Assembly (NCBI RefSeq): GCF_945890115.1
Contig: NZ_CAMDCK010000011.1
Span: 29,005-93,004 of the forward strand
Direction: 5' to 3'
Source: Sphingorhabdus sp. EL138
GTDB taxonomy: Bacteria; Pseudomonadota; Alphaproteobacteria; Sphingomonadales; Sphingomonadaceae
DNA length: 64,000 nt
Shown here: piece by piece, positions 7,647 through 16,969 of the stretch
Position numbering within the stretch: position 1 is the stretch's first letter
Layout: each line of letters begins with the position of its first letter
The notes under the pieces: generated by a model
The model's input: the letters and a program-made list of their open reading frames with translations, nothing else
The model's database searches: none
Told to the model about the DNA's origin: nothing
Position numbers and translations under genes: made by a program

Positions 7647-10463
7647 ATGTCTGACCAAAAGCATCTCTACCTCGTTGACGGCTCTGCCTATATTTTCCGT
7701 GCCTATCACCGGCTGCCACCGCTGACCAATAAGCATGGGGAGCCGGTGGGCGCCGTCTATGGCTATACGACGATGTTGTGGAAGCTGGCGGATGATTTAA
7801 ACCAAGCCGATGGTCCGACGCATATGGCGGTGGTGTTGGATAAATCCAGCCAGACATTCCGCAACCGGATTTATGACCAATATAAGGCGCATCGCCCCGA
7901 CCCGCCCGAAGACCTTAAGCCCCAATTTCCGATGATCCGCGACGCGACGCGCGCATTTTCCCTGCCGTTGATTGAGGAAGAGGATGTCGAGGCCGACGAC
8001 ATGATCGCAAGCTATGCCAAGGCGGCCTGCGCGGCTGGCTGGCATGTCACGATTGTCAGCAGCGACAAGGACCTGATGCAGCTTGTCGAACCGCATATTG
8101 ACATGTTCGACACGATGAAAAACGAACGCATCCGTTCGGAGGAAGTATGCGAAAAATTCGGCGTTGGTCCGGACAAGGTGGGTGATGTGCTCGCATTGAT
8201 GGGTGATAGTGTGGACAATGTCCCCGGCGTCCCGGGCGTTGGCCCAAAGACCGCGACCAAGCTAATTCAGGAATTTGGCGACCTTGAAAGCGTATTGGCC
8301 GCCGCACCAGATATGAAGCCATCCAAAATGCGCGACAATTTAATCGCGCATGCCGACAAGGCCCGATTGTCCAAGGTTTTGGTGACGTTGAAAGATGACT
8401 GCCCATTGCCGATCGCGATGGAGGATATGGTTCTGGGTGCTATCCCCGAAGAACCTTTGGCGGAGTTTTTGCAGCATCACGGGTTTAATTCGCTGTTGAA
8501 GCGCATTGGGCATGTCGCGGATACAGCTGCGGCCAATAAGGCGATTGCGGGCAACCCCAAGGCGATGAACGCAGGCGACGGCGCGGAACGCGCGCCGACT
8601 ATGGGGGCATCCGCCGTCCCTGCGCTTATGCCGAAAATTGACACATCCAGTTATGAATGTGTCACCGATATCGCACGGCTGGATCATTGGATCGCCCGCG
8701 CGCGCGAAACCGGCACTTTGGGCTTTGATACCGAAACCGACAGCTTGCAGGCCGCAAGTGCGAACCTTGTGGGGCTAAGCCTTGCGGTTGCGCCGGGTGA
8801 GGCATGCTATGTCCCGTTGGCGCATGGTGGCACCGACATGTTCGCCGAACGGCCGACGCAAATTCCAATGGAAGCCGCGCTTGCGAAGTTACGGCCACTG
8901 CTCTGCGACCCAACCGTCCTCAAAATCGGCCAAAATTTGAAATATGACATGTCGGTGCTGGCGCGGCATAATGTCCCGATTTCGCCTTATGACGACACTA
9001 TGGTGATGAGCTTTGCACTGGACGCCGGACGTCAGTTGCATGGCATGGATGAGCTTTCCAAGACACATTTGGGCCATGAATGCATATCGTATAAAAGCGT
9101 GACGGGCACAGGCAAAAGCCAGATTGGTTTTGCCGCCGTGCCATTGTCCGACGCGACCCGTTATGCGGCCGAGGACGCCGATGTGACTTTGCGCTTGTGG
9201 CACCATCTCAAATTGCGCCTGAGCCCCGAAAAAGCGACCAGCGTTTATGAACTGGTTGACCGCCCATTGGTCCCCGTTTTGTCCAAAATGGAATGCCTGG
9301 GCATCAAGGTGGACCGTGCGGCGCTGGCGCGGCTGTCGTCCGAATTCGCCGTGCAAATGGAATTGCTTGAAAAGGAAATTCACGGCCTTGCAGGGCAAAT
9401 CTTCACCATTGGCAGTCCGCAGCAACTGGGCGAAATCCTGTTTGGCAAAATGGGCTATAAGGGCGGGAAAAAAGGCAAGTCTGGGCAATATTCGACCGAC
9501 GTAACTGTGTTGGAGGACCTTGCGGGCCAAGGCATAGAGATCGCGCGCAAAGTGCTCGACTGGCGGCAATTGGCGAAGCTAAAATCGACGTATACCGACA
9601 GCCTGCAGCAGCAGATTGACCCCAAAACCGGCCGCGTGCACACAAGCTACAGCCTTGTCGGCGCGCAGACAGGGCGTTTGTCATCGACCGATCCCAATTT
9701 GCAGAATATCCCGATCCGCACCGAAACAGGGCGTCAGATCAGGGACGCATTTATTGCGGAAGCCGGCAATGTCATTCTGTCCGCCGACTATAGCCAGATT
9801 GAACTGCGCTTGGCGGCGCATTTTGCCGATGTTGAACCCTTGCGTGATGCCTTTGAAAAAGGTGAGGATATCCACGCCCGCACCGCGCTTGAGCTGTTTG
9901 GCGAAGTCAACCGCGATACAAGAGGGCGCGCCAAGACGATCAACTTCTCTATCCTTTATGGCATTTCGCGCTGGGGCCTTTCAAAGCGTCTGGAGTCCTC
10001 CCCAGATGAGGCGCAGGCGCTGATCGATGCGTATTTCAAACGCTTCCCCGGCATATCCAATTATATTCAGGAAACGATGGCCACGGTCCGCGAATGCGGT
10101 CATTCGACCACGCTTTTTGGCCGCAAGACATGGTTCCCGCGCATCACGTCGCCTAACCAAGCCGAACGGCAGGGCAGCGAACGCGCCGCAATCAACGCGC
10201 CGATTCAAGGCACGAGCGCCGACATCATCAAACGCGCGATGATGCGCATGGGGCCCGCATTGCAGGCCGCCGGGCTGGGGCATGTTAAAATGCTGCTGCA
10301 GGTGCATGACGAACTGGTGTTCGAATTACCGCAAGCCGACGTCGCCGCCGCCAGCGACATCATCCGCAACGTCATGGCCAATGCTGCGGAACCTTTGGTG
10401 AAGCTTACGGTGCCTTTGGGCATTGAAATCGGCACTGGGCCAAGCTGGGGGGCGGCGCACTAG
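7647..10463 (+). CDS. polA: DNA polymerase I
   Basis: PolA fills gaps and removes RNA primers in replication and repair. From ATG 7647 it has 938 residues with all three domains. The 5'-3' exonuclease covers about 1-290 (LVDGSAYIFRAYHRLPP; VEADDMIASYA; GDSVDNVPGVPGVGPKTA). The 3'-5' proofreading domain covers about 340-530 with intact DEDD residues (FDTETDS; IGQNLKYDMSVL; YAAEDADVTL). The polymerase has motif A ADYSQIELRLAAH (about 712), motif B RGRAKTINFSILYG (about 765) and motif C QVHDELVFE (about 885). The start is placed at MSDQKHLYLVDG because the family begins just before LVDG; an in-frame TTG at 7617 would add ten residues. Confidence 0.97.
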   Translation: MSDQKHLYLVDGSAYIFRAYHRLPPLTNKHGEPVGAVYGYTTMLWKLADDLNQADGPTHMAVVLDKSSQTFRNRIYDQYKAHRPDPPEDLKPQFPMIRDATRAFSLPLIEEEDVEADDMIASYAKAACAAGWHVTIVSSDKDLMQLVEPHIDMFDTMKNERIRSEEVCEKFGVGPDKVGDVLALMGDSVDNVPGVPGVGPKTATKLIQEFGDLESVLAAAPDMKPSKMRDNLIAHADKARLSKVLVTLKDDCPLPIAMEDMVLGAIPEEPLAEFLQHHGFNSLLKRIGHVADTAAANKAIAGNPKAMNAGDGAERAPTMGASAVPALMPKIDTSSYECVTDIARLDHWIARARETGTLGFDTETDSLQAASANLVGLSLAVAPGEACYVPLAHGGTDMFAERPTQIPMEAALAKLRPLLCDPTVLKIGQNLKYDMSVLARHNVPISPYDDTMVMSFALDAGRQLHGMDELSKTHLGHECISYKSVTGTGKSQIGFAAVPLSDATRYAAEDADVTLRLWHHLKLRLSPEKATSVYELVDRPLVPVLSKMECLGIKVDRAALARLSSEFAVQMELLEKEIHGLAGQIFTIGSPQQLGEILFGKMGYKGGKKGKSGQYSTDVTVLEDLAGQGIEIARKVLDWRQLAKLKSTYTDSLQQQIDPKTGRVHTSYSLVGAQTGRLSSTDPNLQNIPIRTETGRQIRDAFIAEAGNVILSADYSQIELRLAAHFADVEPLRDAFEKGEDIHARTALELFGEVNRDTRGRAKTINFSILYGISRWGLSKRLESSPDEAQALIDAYFKRFPGISNYIQETMATVRECGHSTTLFGRKTWFPRITSPNQAERQGSERAAINAPIQGTSADIIKRAMMRMGPALQAAGLGHVKMLLQVHDELVFELPQADVAAASDIIRNVMANAAEPLVKLTVPLGIEIGTGPSWGAAH

Positions 10464-10493
10464 GCCGGAGACTAAAGACGCCGCCCTACGCGT

Positions 10494-10748
10494 TTAGCTT
10501 TTGGCGTCTTCTTCTTGTTCAAAGGTGACGGCAACGTCGGCATTGGCCGACAGGCGAACGGTGTTGTCGTGGACCGTGGCGACGAGACCACCATCGATAT
10601 AATGATGATGCCCTTCATGGCTGCCTTGTCCTGAATCCTTTTTGGTCAATTTGATGCGGTTGCCTTCGACCCCGTCAACCGTGCCAACATGCACGCCGTC
10701 CGCGCCGATGACGTCTGCATGTTCTTTAATGTGCGATAGATCAGCCAT
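10494..10748 (-). CDS. DUF2171 domain-containing protein
   Basis: An 84-residue protein (start ATG at 10748, GGAAC just upstream) with the DUF2171 pattern: an N-terminal IKEHADVIGADGVHVGTVDGVEGNRIKLTK strand-rich core resembling a PRC-barrel, a histidine-rich SHEGHHHYIDGGLV turn, and an acidic tail. Its role is unknown; family members are common in soil and plant-associated alphaproteobacteria. It converges on polA with 30 bases between the stop codons. Longer in-frame versions upstream to 10916 run into repeat sequence and are unlikely. Confidence 0.8.
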   Translation of the reverse strand: MADLSHIKEHADVIGADGVHVGTVDGVEGNRIKLTKKDSGQGSHEGHHHYIDGGLVATVHDNTVRLSANADVAVTFEQEEDAKS

Positions 10749-11187
10749 AATATGTTCCTTAGTTTGGGGATTGGCTAACGCCCCAAACCGCTTTTGGGTC
10801 CGGATAGGCGACGTTGCGCAAGATAACGCCCTCCTGCAAGCGAGCGGGAGCGTTGAGACCATAGCAAACGCGGCTCCCGCAGACGGGAAAGGGCATTGAG
10901 ACCAAACCAACCCCAATCCCGCAGGCGGGAGGGGTCGGGGGAGGGGCGAGCCGCAGGCGCGTGCGAAAACATTGAAGGCAGATGCCCTCCCCTAACCCCT
11001 CCCGCAAGCGGGAGGGGAAATCAGTCGGCCCCAGACCAACCCGTTCCAGCAAAAAAACCCGTTGCACCAGCGCACCCTGTCGTAAATATTTCTTATTTAC
11101 ATATTCAAACTGTCGCACAGCGGTCCCCATATTGACGCGACCTTTGCGCATAGGCCCAACTTCATTGAACCACTGGAGTTTCCTATC
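10749..11187. other. Intergenic region with GC-rich inverted repeats, upstream of TonB receptor
   Basis: This 439-base gap between the DUF2171 gene (minus) and the TonB receptor (plus) has no credible gene. Its left two thirds are palindromic G/C-rich repeat sequence (next entries). The right third (about 11080-11187) is AT-richer and should hold the promoter of the receptor gene; no strong -35/-10 pair stands out. Confidence 0.6.
10925..11017. repeat. GC-rich intergenic inverted-repeat element
   Basis: Two 21-bp arms in inverted orientation, 10925-10945 (begins GCGGGAGGGG) and 10985-11005 (ends CCCCTCCCGC), match with two mismatches. The right arm overlaps a second perfect palindrome, CCCCTCCCGC-AA-GCGGGAGGGG, at 10996-11017. 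Related words (CTCCTGCAAGCGAGCGGGAG, CCCGCAGACGGG) lie further left at about 10830-10890. This is the architecture of a dispersed repetitive palindrome of the BIME type rather than a terminator. Confidence 0.65.
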
Positions 11188-13461
11188 ATGCGTCGTCCCT
11201 ATATCGCTCTTGCGCTATCTATCCTGTCTGCATCCACCGCCATGCCCGTATATGCGCAGACGGCTGAGGCCGATGACAAAGCGTTTGAAGGCGAGATCAT
11301 CGTCACCGCGCAAAAACGCGAAGAGCGGCTGGTCGATGTGCCTGTGACGCTCAGCGCGCTCAGCGGCACGCGCCTCAGAGAACTGGGCGTTAGCGATTTG
11401 GACGAGCTGGCCAATTATATTCCCGGCCTCAACATTCAGGAGCAGAGCGCGAACAACCCCGGCGTTGTTATTCGCGGCATTACCTCCGACTCTGGCTCAG
11501 CGCAGCAGGCGGCGCGCGTTACGCTTTATTATAACGGTGTAGATATATCGCGGTCGCGTGGGTCCTACCAAGACGTTTACGACGTTGAACGGATTGAGGT
11601 CATTAAGGGGCCACAGGCGACCTTGTTCGGCACGGCGTCTGCGGTGGGTGCGATCAGCATCATTTCGGCGCGGCCAGAGGCTGGCTTTTCGGGCGAACTG
11701 ACCGGTGGCATTGGTAACTTTAACCAGCGTCAGCTCGGTGGCTTTGTGAACGTCGGATCCGACACGCTGGCCGGTCGCGTCGCCTTCGCGTTCAAAAAAC
11801 GCGATGGCTATGTCAACAACCTTGCGCCAAATCAGGATGACCTGAATGGCCAAGATCAATTTGGCGCGCGCGGCTCGTTGCGCTTTACACCCAATGACGC
11901 GCTCACCGCTGACCTTATCCTAACCTATGACCGCCAACGTAACCCCGGAACGGCATTTGTTTCTAAAGCATTGCCGACAGCTTCGGGCCCGGGCAATCCG
12001 TTTGGTGACGCATATCTGGGTGGATCGCCAAATTCATTGAAGGATTTGTATGCCGACAAGCTTGGCCTGACGCGCGATGTATATGACGCAAGCTTCACCG
12101 TGAATTATGGCTTTGCCGATAACTGGGCATTGACCATGGTTAATGGCTATCGCAAATTTGACTCGCTTGAGGTGTTTGACGCCGATGGTTCGGCCGCGCC
12201 TTATCTGGAGTTTACAGAATTAGCCGAGGGCAACCAATTCAACCATGAAACCCGCTTTGCGTACACCGACGATAAATTCCGTGGATCATTCGGGTTCAAT
12301 TTCTTCCATGAAGACAGCATCCAAAATGTCCCGTTTTCCGGCAATGAGCGTGTGTTTTTGGCTTGTTTGACCAGCACCGCTACAACCCGTGCCAACTGCG
12401 TGGCGCCCAACGGCACTGTCCCTGCGCTCGCCTTGACGCCCGTTCCATATAGCTCAGTGTTTGAAAATCAGGGTCGCAATGACAGCTATTCGATGTTTGC
12501 CGATGGCACCTGGATCCCGACGCCCAGCCTTGAACTGACGGCTGGCGCACGTGTCTTGATTGAAAAGCGTCGGTCCGGTTTCTTTGCCCGCGTCCCGCGC
12601 TCGGTCCTTACCGGAGGTGCTTCGTTGGTCCCGGGCCAAATCGATACCGCAGGTCAGACGTTCCGTACGGAGGATAGCTTCCAGGCCGTCCTGCCACGCT
12701 TTAACTTGCTCTATCGTTTCTCTGATGATTTTAACGGCTATGCCACCGTGTCCAAGGGCCGTCGCTCCGCGACTGTGCAATTGGGCGCGCGCTCCACAAC
12801 GGCGGGGCCAGTTGCGAACTTTACGCCGGTATTGGCCGAAAATATCTGGAATTATGAAGTCGGCTTGAAAGGCGCGTTGGGCATTTTCTCCGGTTCAATC
12901 GGCGCTTATTACCTCACCTACGATAATTTCCAAGTCAGCGTCATCTTGCCCAATGGCACCACGCAGACACAAAGCGCCGGCTCAGCGACCAACAAGGGCG
13001 TTGAAGCCGAATTAACGATGAAGCCGACAAGCTGGCTGAGCGTGTTTGGGAATATCGGGTATATCGACGGCGGCATCGATGATAAACCCACGATTGCAGC
13101 CAATTTCCGTGGTGCAAAGTTCCGTTTGCAACCCGAAGTGCAGGCATCGGGCGGCTTTACGATTGATGCAGATTTGGGTGGCATGACATTTTTTGCAACG
13201 CCATCGGTTACCTATCGCAGCCAAATGTTCTTCGAAGTTCCCAACAACCCGCTCATCGCGCAAGCGGGCGTGACGCTGGTCAATGTGAACGCAGGTTTCC
13301 GTTTTGGTGAGGACCGTTTCGAAATCTCCGCTTTTGCCCGGAACCTGTTGGACGAAGATTATCTGCTCGATGCCGGCAACACCGGTGGTGCCTTTGGTAT
13401 CCCAAGCTACATTGCCGCCGAACCACGTTTATATGGCATCAAGGTTGGCATGAAGTTCTAA
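11188..13461 (+). CDS. TonB-dependent outer-membrane receptor
   Basis: A 757-residue outer-membrane transporter. A signal peptide covers residues 1-24 (MRRPYIALALSILSASTAMPVYAQ). A Ton-box-like EIIVTAQKREERLVDVPVTL follows at about 36-55, then a plug domain (about 50-165, with NNPGVVIRGITSD and IEVIKGPQATLFG) and a C-terminal 22-strand barrel ending in aromatic-terminated YGIKVGMKF. GGAG lies at about 11174. The AQKREERLVDVPVTLSALSG start is typical of the large sphingomonad receptor group with unknown ligands; no substrate genes are adjacent. A strong hairpin follows the stop codon. Confidence 0.93.
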   Translation: MRRPYIALALSILSASTAMPVYAQTAEADDKAFEGEIIVTAQKREERLVDVPVTLSALSGTRLRELGVSDLDELANYIPGLNIQEQSANNPGVVIRGITSDSGSAQQAARVTLYYNGVDISRSRGSYQDVYDVERIEVIKGPQATLFGTASAVGAISIISARPEAGFSGELTGGIGNFNQRQLGGFVNVGSDTLAGRVAFAFKKRDGYVNNLAPNQDDLNGQDQFGARGSLRFTPNDALTADLILTYDRQRNPGTAFVSKALPTASGPGNPFGDAYLGGSPNSLKDLYADKLGLTRDVYDASFTVNYGFADNWALTMVNGYRKFDSLEVFDADGSAAPYLEFTELAEGNQFNHETRFAYTDDKFRGSFGFNFFHEDSIQNVPFSGNERVFLACLTSTATTRANCVAPNGTVPALALTPVPYSSVFENQGRNDSYSMFADGTWIPTPSLELTAGARVLIEKRRSGFFARVPRSVLTGGASLVPGQIDTAGQTFRTEDSFQAVLPRFNLLYRFSDDFNGYATVSKGRRSATVQLGARSTTAGPVANFTPVLAENIWNYEVGLKGALGIFSGSIGAYYLTYDNFQVSVILPNGTTQTQSAGSATNKGVEAELTMKPTSWLSVFGNIGYIDGGIDDKPTIAANFRGAKFRLQPEVQASGGFTIDADLGGMTFFATPSVTYRSQMFFEVPNNPLIAQAGVTLVNVNAGFRFGEDRFEISAFARNLLDEDYLLDAGNTGGAFGIPSYIAAEPRLYGIKVGMKF

Positions 13462-13486
13462 ACGGGTACGAGCTAAGTCGATTACA

Positions 13487-13518
13487 CCCGTCATCCCAGC
13501 CTCTGCTGGGATGACGGG
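13487..13518. repeat. 14-bp perfect hairpin after TonB receptor gene
   Basis: CCCGTCATCCCAGC, loop CTCT, GCTGGGATGACGGG forms a perfect 14-bp stem between the receptor and the convergent pheA. The word GTCATCCC is shared with the repeat at 233-245, so this probably belongs to a dispersed palindrome family; it may also end transcription, though there is no T-run. Confidence 0.65.
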
Positions 13519-13585
13519 ATGACTATATAATGGGGTGCGAATTCCGGTAACTACTGCGTCATCCCCGAAACCAACCTATTCCGCC

Positions 13586-14479
13586 TCAACCCCGCTCGCG
13601 GGTTTGCCTATAGGTTCCGAGCAAGCGGACTGAGTTGCAATGGAAGCGCAGCTCCTCCAGTGCGCGGTCGACGGCTGGGTCGCCCGGCGCGCCTTCGATA
13701 TCGGCGAAGAATTCCGTCGCGGCAAAGCTTGCGCCATTTTGATAGCTTTCCAACTTTGTCATATTGACGCCGTTGGTCGCAAAGCCACCCATCGCCTTGT
13801 ACAAAGCGGCGGGGATGTTCTTCACCTCAAAAATCAGCGTGGTCATTAACGTGCCCGTCAGGCTGCTGCGCTCGGCAGGCGTGCGTGACAGGACGACGAA
13901 GCGGGTGGTGTTGCTGTCATCGTCTTGCACGGCGTTGTTAATGGCGACGAGGCCATATAGGTCTGCGGCAATCGGCGGTGCAATGGCCGCAGCCGACGCA
14001 TCGTCATTAGCCGCGACAAATGCCGCTGCCGCCGCGGTGTCCGCATAAGCGACAGGGATAATGCCATGGGCGCGTAAAAAATGCCGGCATTGGCCCAGCG
14101 CTTGCGGATGGCTCATCGCGGTTTTGAGCACGGCATCTGCTGATTTTGCCATGAGGCAGTGGCGGATCGACATAAAATGCTCGGATATGATGCTGAGGCC
14201 CGATTCTGGTAGCAGAAAATGGATGTCTGCAACGCGGCCATGTAGCGAATTTTCGATAGGTATAATCGCGCACGCGGCCGTTCCGTCCTGAACCGCATCA
14301 ATGGCGTCTTCGAACGAAAAACAGGGCAGGGGTAAGCAGTCTGCATCATATTCCAACGCCGCCAAATGCGAGTTCGCCCCAGGCGCGCCTTGAAAGGCAA
14401 TCGCTTTGGCCGGATGTTCATGTGCAGCAAGCGTCATGTCTTTGACGATTGCCAGTGCGGGTGCGGGATAACTGTTCAT
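13586..14479 (-). CDS. pheA: Prephenate dehydratase
   Basis: This enzyme converts prephenate to phenylpyruvate in phenylalanine synthesis. The 297 residues contain the catalytic domain at about 22-205, with AFQGAPGANSHLAALE, IPIENSLHGRV and the catalytic NTTRFVVL motif, and a C-terminal ACT domain (about 215-290) that normally binds phenylalanine for feedback control. The usual ESRP motif of the ACT domain appears here as LTKLESYQNGASF, so ES is kept but RP is replaced by YQ, as in the alphaproteobacterial form. It is monofunctional, with no chorismate mutase domain. It is divergent from the cytochrome c gene. Confidence 0.94.
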   Translation of the reverse strand: MNSYPAPALAIVKDMTLAAHEHPAKAIAFQGAPGANSHLAALEYDADCLPLPCFSFEDAIDAVQDGTAACAIIPIENSLHGRVADIHFLLPESGLSIISEHFMSIRHCLMAKSADAVLKTAMSHPQALGQCRHFLRAHGIIPVAYADTAAAAAFVAANDDASAAAIAPPIAADLYGLVAINNAVQDDDSNTTRFVVLSRTPAERSSLTGTLMTTLIFEVKNIPAALYKAMGGFATNGVNMTKLESYQNGASFAATEFFADIEGAPGDPAVDRALEELRFHCNSVRLLGTYRQTRERG

Positions 14480-14625
14480 GCTGGCATGGCGTTAGGATAG
14501 GCAGACTTATCGGGCAAGTGTGGATTTGGACACTTGCACGGCGTAGCACTCGCGATTAGAGGGGCCAGTGAAACCGGCCGTCATTCTGCGCCGGTGTTTT
14601 AACGCAGTTTCAAGGCTGATAAACA

Positions 14626-15252
14626 ATGGATGATCGTAGTAACACAATTGCTGGCTGGGTTTTGGCAGGCGGCATCGTCGCGCTGGGCCTAAGCATCGTC
14701 ACCGGCATGTATTTCCACCCAGAGGCGCCTGAGAAAGAAGGCTTTGCCGTCGCTGTTGAAGATGCTGGTGCCGCTGGTGCCGTTGCTGCCGTGCCCATTG
14801 CGACGTTGCTTGCGACCGCAGATATCGCCAAGGGCGAAGCGGTGTTCAAAAAATGCGCAGCTTGCCATAGCATTGCACAAGGTGGCGCAAACGGCATTGG
14901 CCCGAATCTCTGGGCCGCTATGGGTAAGCCGCACGGTCATGTTGCAGGCTTTGCCTATTCCGACGCGCTGAAAAGCATCCCAGGCAACTGGGATTGGGAA
15001 GGCATGGACAAATGGTTAGCCAACCCTAAAAAATATGCACCGGGTACCAAGATGACTTTCGCTGGTCTGGGCAATCCGGAAGAACGCGCGAACCTGATTT
15101 TATATATGAATGCGCAAGGTTCAAACTTGCCATTGCCAACACCCCCTGCGGCAGAAGCGCCTGCCGCTGATGCGGCAGTTGCCCCTGCCGCCGCAGGCGA
15201 CGCTGCCGCAGCGCCAGCAGCCGATGCTGCCGCACCAGCCCCGGCCAAGTAA
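14626..15252 (+). CDS. Membrane-anchored class I cytochrome c
   Basis: A 208-residue periplasm-facing c-type cytochrome of the CycM/cytochrome c552 type. An uncleaved N-terminal anchor lies at about 9-30 (AGWVLAGGIVALGLSIVTGMYF). The heme site CAACH is at 77-81, and the distal Met ligand is in PGTKMTFAG. It probably carries electrons between the bc1 complex and cytochrome c oxidase. Unusually, the C-terminus after about residue 165 is a 40-residue tail made almost only of Ala, Pro and Asp, with repeated PAA/DAA units. It is divergent from pheA and converges on the LOG-family gene 17 bases downstream. Confidence 0.93.
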   Translation: MDDRSNTIAGWVLAGGIVALGLSIVTGMYFHPEAPEKEGFAVAVEDAGAAGAVAAVPIATLLATADIAKGEAVFKKCAACHSIAQGGANGIGPNLWAAMGKPHGHVAGFAYSDALKSIPGNWDWEGMDKWLANPKKYAPGTKMTFAGLGNPEERANLILYMNAQGSNLPLPTPPAAEAPAADAAVAPAAAGDAAAAPAADAAAPAPAK

Positions 15253-15269
15253 TCCGTTTACGGCCTAGA

Positions 15270-16136
15270 TCAATGTGACACTTCGTAGAAATCGCAGATG
15301 GCATCCCATGCCTCTTCTGCGGTCTCTACGAACTGGAATAATTCCAGATCACGCGGGCTGATAACGCCCTCGAGCATAAGCTCCTCAAAATTCACCACAC
15401 GGTTCCAAAATGCACGTCCGAACAGCAGGATCGGCATCTTCTTGATCTTGCCAGTTTGAACCAGCGTCAGCAGCTCAAAAAATTCATCGAACGTGCCAAA
15501 GCCGCCGGGGAAAACCGCAACCGCGCGCGCGCGCAGCAGAAAGTGCATTTTGCGCAAAGCGAAATAATGGAATTGGAAGCTTAATCGGGGTGTCACGAAC
15601 AGGTTCGGCGCTTGTTCATGCGGTAGCACAATGTTCAGGCCAACCGATTCTGCGCCAACATCATGCGCGCCGCGATTGGCGGCTTCCATGATCGATGGAC
15701 CACCGCCCGAACATACCACGAAATGGCGACGGCCTTCTTCATCGGTCACATTGGCTTTTCCGGCCAATTGCGCCAAATGGCGTGCTTCTTCGTAAAAACG
15801 GGATTTTTCCTTCATCCGCACGGCGATGATCGTTGCGCGCTCACCTTGCGCCGCGGCGATCATGGCATCCGCAGCCTCAGGCTCTGGAATACGCGCCGAA
15901 CCGTAGATGACCAACATGGAACCGATATTCGCCTCATCGAGCAACATTTCGGTTTTGAGCAGTTCGAGCTGAAAACGCACAGGGCGCAGGTCTTCGCGAA
16001 GCAGGAAGTCCGTATCCTGAAAAGCCAGTCGATAGGACTTGCTTTGCGTTTGCGGTGTGGAAAGTTGCTGTTCGGCAAAACCCGCTTCTTGTTGGGCTTT
16101 GTAAAAGCGGCGATCGTTAATTTTGGTATCTGTCAT
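15270..16136 (-). CDS. LOG family protein (TIGR00730-type Rossmann fold)
   Basis: This 288-residue cytosolic protein has the two LOG signatures: a glycine-rich SGGGPSIMEAANRGA at about 140 and PGGFGTFDEFFELLT at about 205. LOG proteins are nucleoside 5'-monophosphate phosphoribohydrolases that release adenine or cytokinin bases; many are misannotated as lysine decarboxylases. The N-terminal 60 residues (polar, with KAQQEAGFAEQQ) are an extension over the short plant-type LOG and are usual in the longer bacterial group. The physiological substrate is unknown. Confidence 0.88.
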   Translation of the reverse strand: MTDTKINDRRFYKAQQEAGFAEQQLSTPQTQSKSYRLAFQDTDFLLREDLRPVRFQLELLKTEMLLDEANIGSMLVIYGSARIPEPEAADAMIAAAQGERATIIAVRMKEKSRFYEEARHLAQLAGKANVTDEEGRRHFVVCSGGGPSIMEAANRGAHDVGAESVGLNIVLPHEQAPNLFVTPRLSFQFHYFALRKMHFLLRARAVAVFPGGFGTFDEFFELLTLVQTGKIKKMPILLFGRAFWNRVVNFEELMLEGVISPRDLELFQFVETAEEAWDAICDFYEVSH

Positions 16137-16175
16137 TACCCTGCATGTAGGGTGCGTCCATCGCTTTTGCCACCT

Positions 16176-16835
16176 TTATCGGCAATAAGCGGTGCCGTTG
16201 CGCATCGATTTTGCCATGTCGAAGTGGAAATGATTTGCGTGCGCAGCGTTATATTCGGGGCCAAGAACGGTGCCAAAGCGTTTGCAGGCAGATTGATGTA
16301 AGCGGCGCAAAAATGCCTGTTCTTTGGATGATCCGCGCCAACCGTTCAGCACCGAGACACGCCGTCCATCGCGTAAGACAAAGGCGGATACATCAACGGC
16401 ATTCGCAAATGCATGTTCGGACAATTTGCCGGACCTACTGCCATTGACAGCGCGGCAGTTGAATGTGCCCATGGTCTCAATCTTCACAACCTCGCTGCCC
16501 AGATATTGCTTGGCCGCAGGTACCACGGCATAACGCGCCCAATCGGTGAAGTTTGACGCAAGCGGGCAGGTCATTGCCCCCAAATTCGTTGTCGCCATGC
16601 CAAAATCCATAACCTTGATAGTGTCGATCATACGGCATCCGCCGTCGAAACTTTTGCTAGGTAGTCCCGCAAAGCGCACCGATTTGGACTTGAGGCCAGC
16701 CAAGCATTGGCGGGCATTTTGTGAGGTCATATTGTCGCTGGAACGCGGCGATTGGAGTTTTTCCCGTCCGCCGCACGACGCTAGCGCAAGGACGCCAATG
16801 ATCAGCAGAACTCTTTGACACAAACGCAACGACAT
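16176..16835 (-). CDS. Extensin-like lipoprotein
   Basis: A 219-residue protein with a lipoprotein signal (LLIIGVLALASC, lipidated C21), so likely attached to the periplasmic face of a membrane. The rest is an extensin_C (extensin-like protein C-terminus) domain: paired cysteines at about 43, 67, 90 and 124, the SEHAFANAVDVSAF segment and a terminal ANHFHFD. The SEHAxxxAxDV...HxHFD pattern resembles the metal site of D-Ala-D-Ala peptidases (M15), so a role in cell-wall metabolism is plausible but not shown. It stands alone and is divergent from the MsrQ-like gene. Confidence 0.88.
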   Translation of the reverse strand: MSLRLCQRVLLIIGVLALASCGGREKLQSPRSSDNMTSQNARQCLAGLKSKSVRFAGLPSKSFDGGCRMIDTIKVMDFGMATTNLGAMTCPLASNFTDWARYAVVPAAKQYLGSEVVKIETMGTFNCRAVNGSRSGKLSEHAFANAVDVSAFVLRDGRRVSVLNGWRGSSKEQAFLRRLHQSACKRFGTVLGPEYNAAHANHFHFDMAKSMRNGTAYCR

Positions 16836-16969
16836 GACGGTGTCTTAACGCAAAAATTTACCAGTGCAGCCAAAAAATGAAGTAACACCCCTTAACAGCG
16901 CAGAATTATGACGGTCGCTGTTACAATTTGCGCGTTGCATAGCGCGCGCGAGGCGATTATCGCGGACGC

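Noticed and set aside
14955..15248. Ala-rich minus-strand frame within the cytochrome c gene
   Set aside because: It is the mirror of the GCC/GCA-rich tail coding region; the cytochrome frame has CAACH and is clearly coding.
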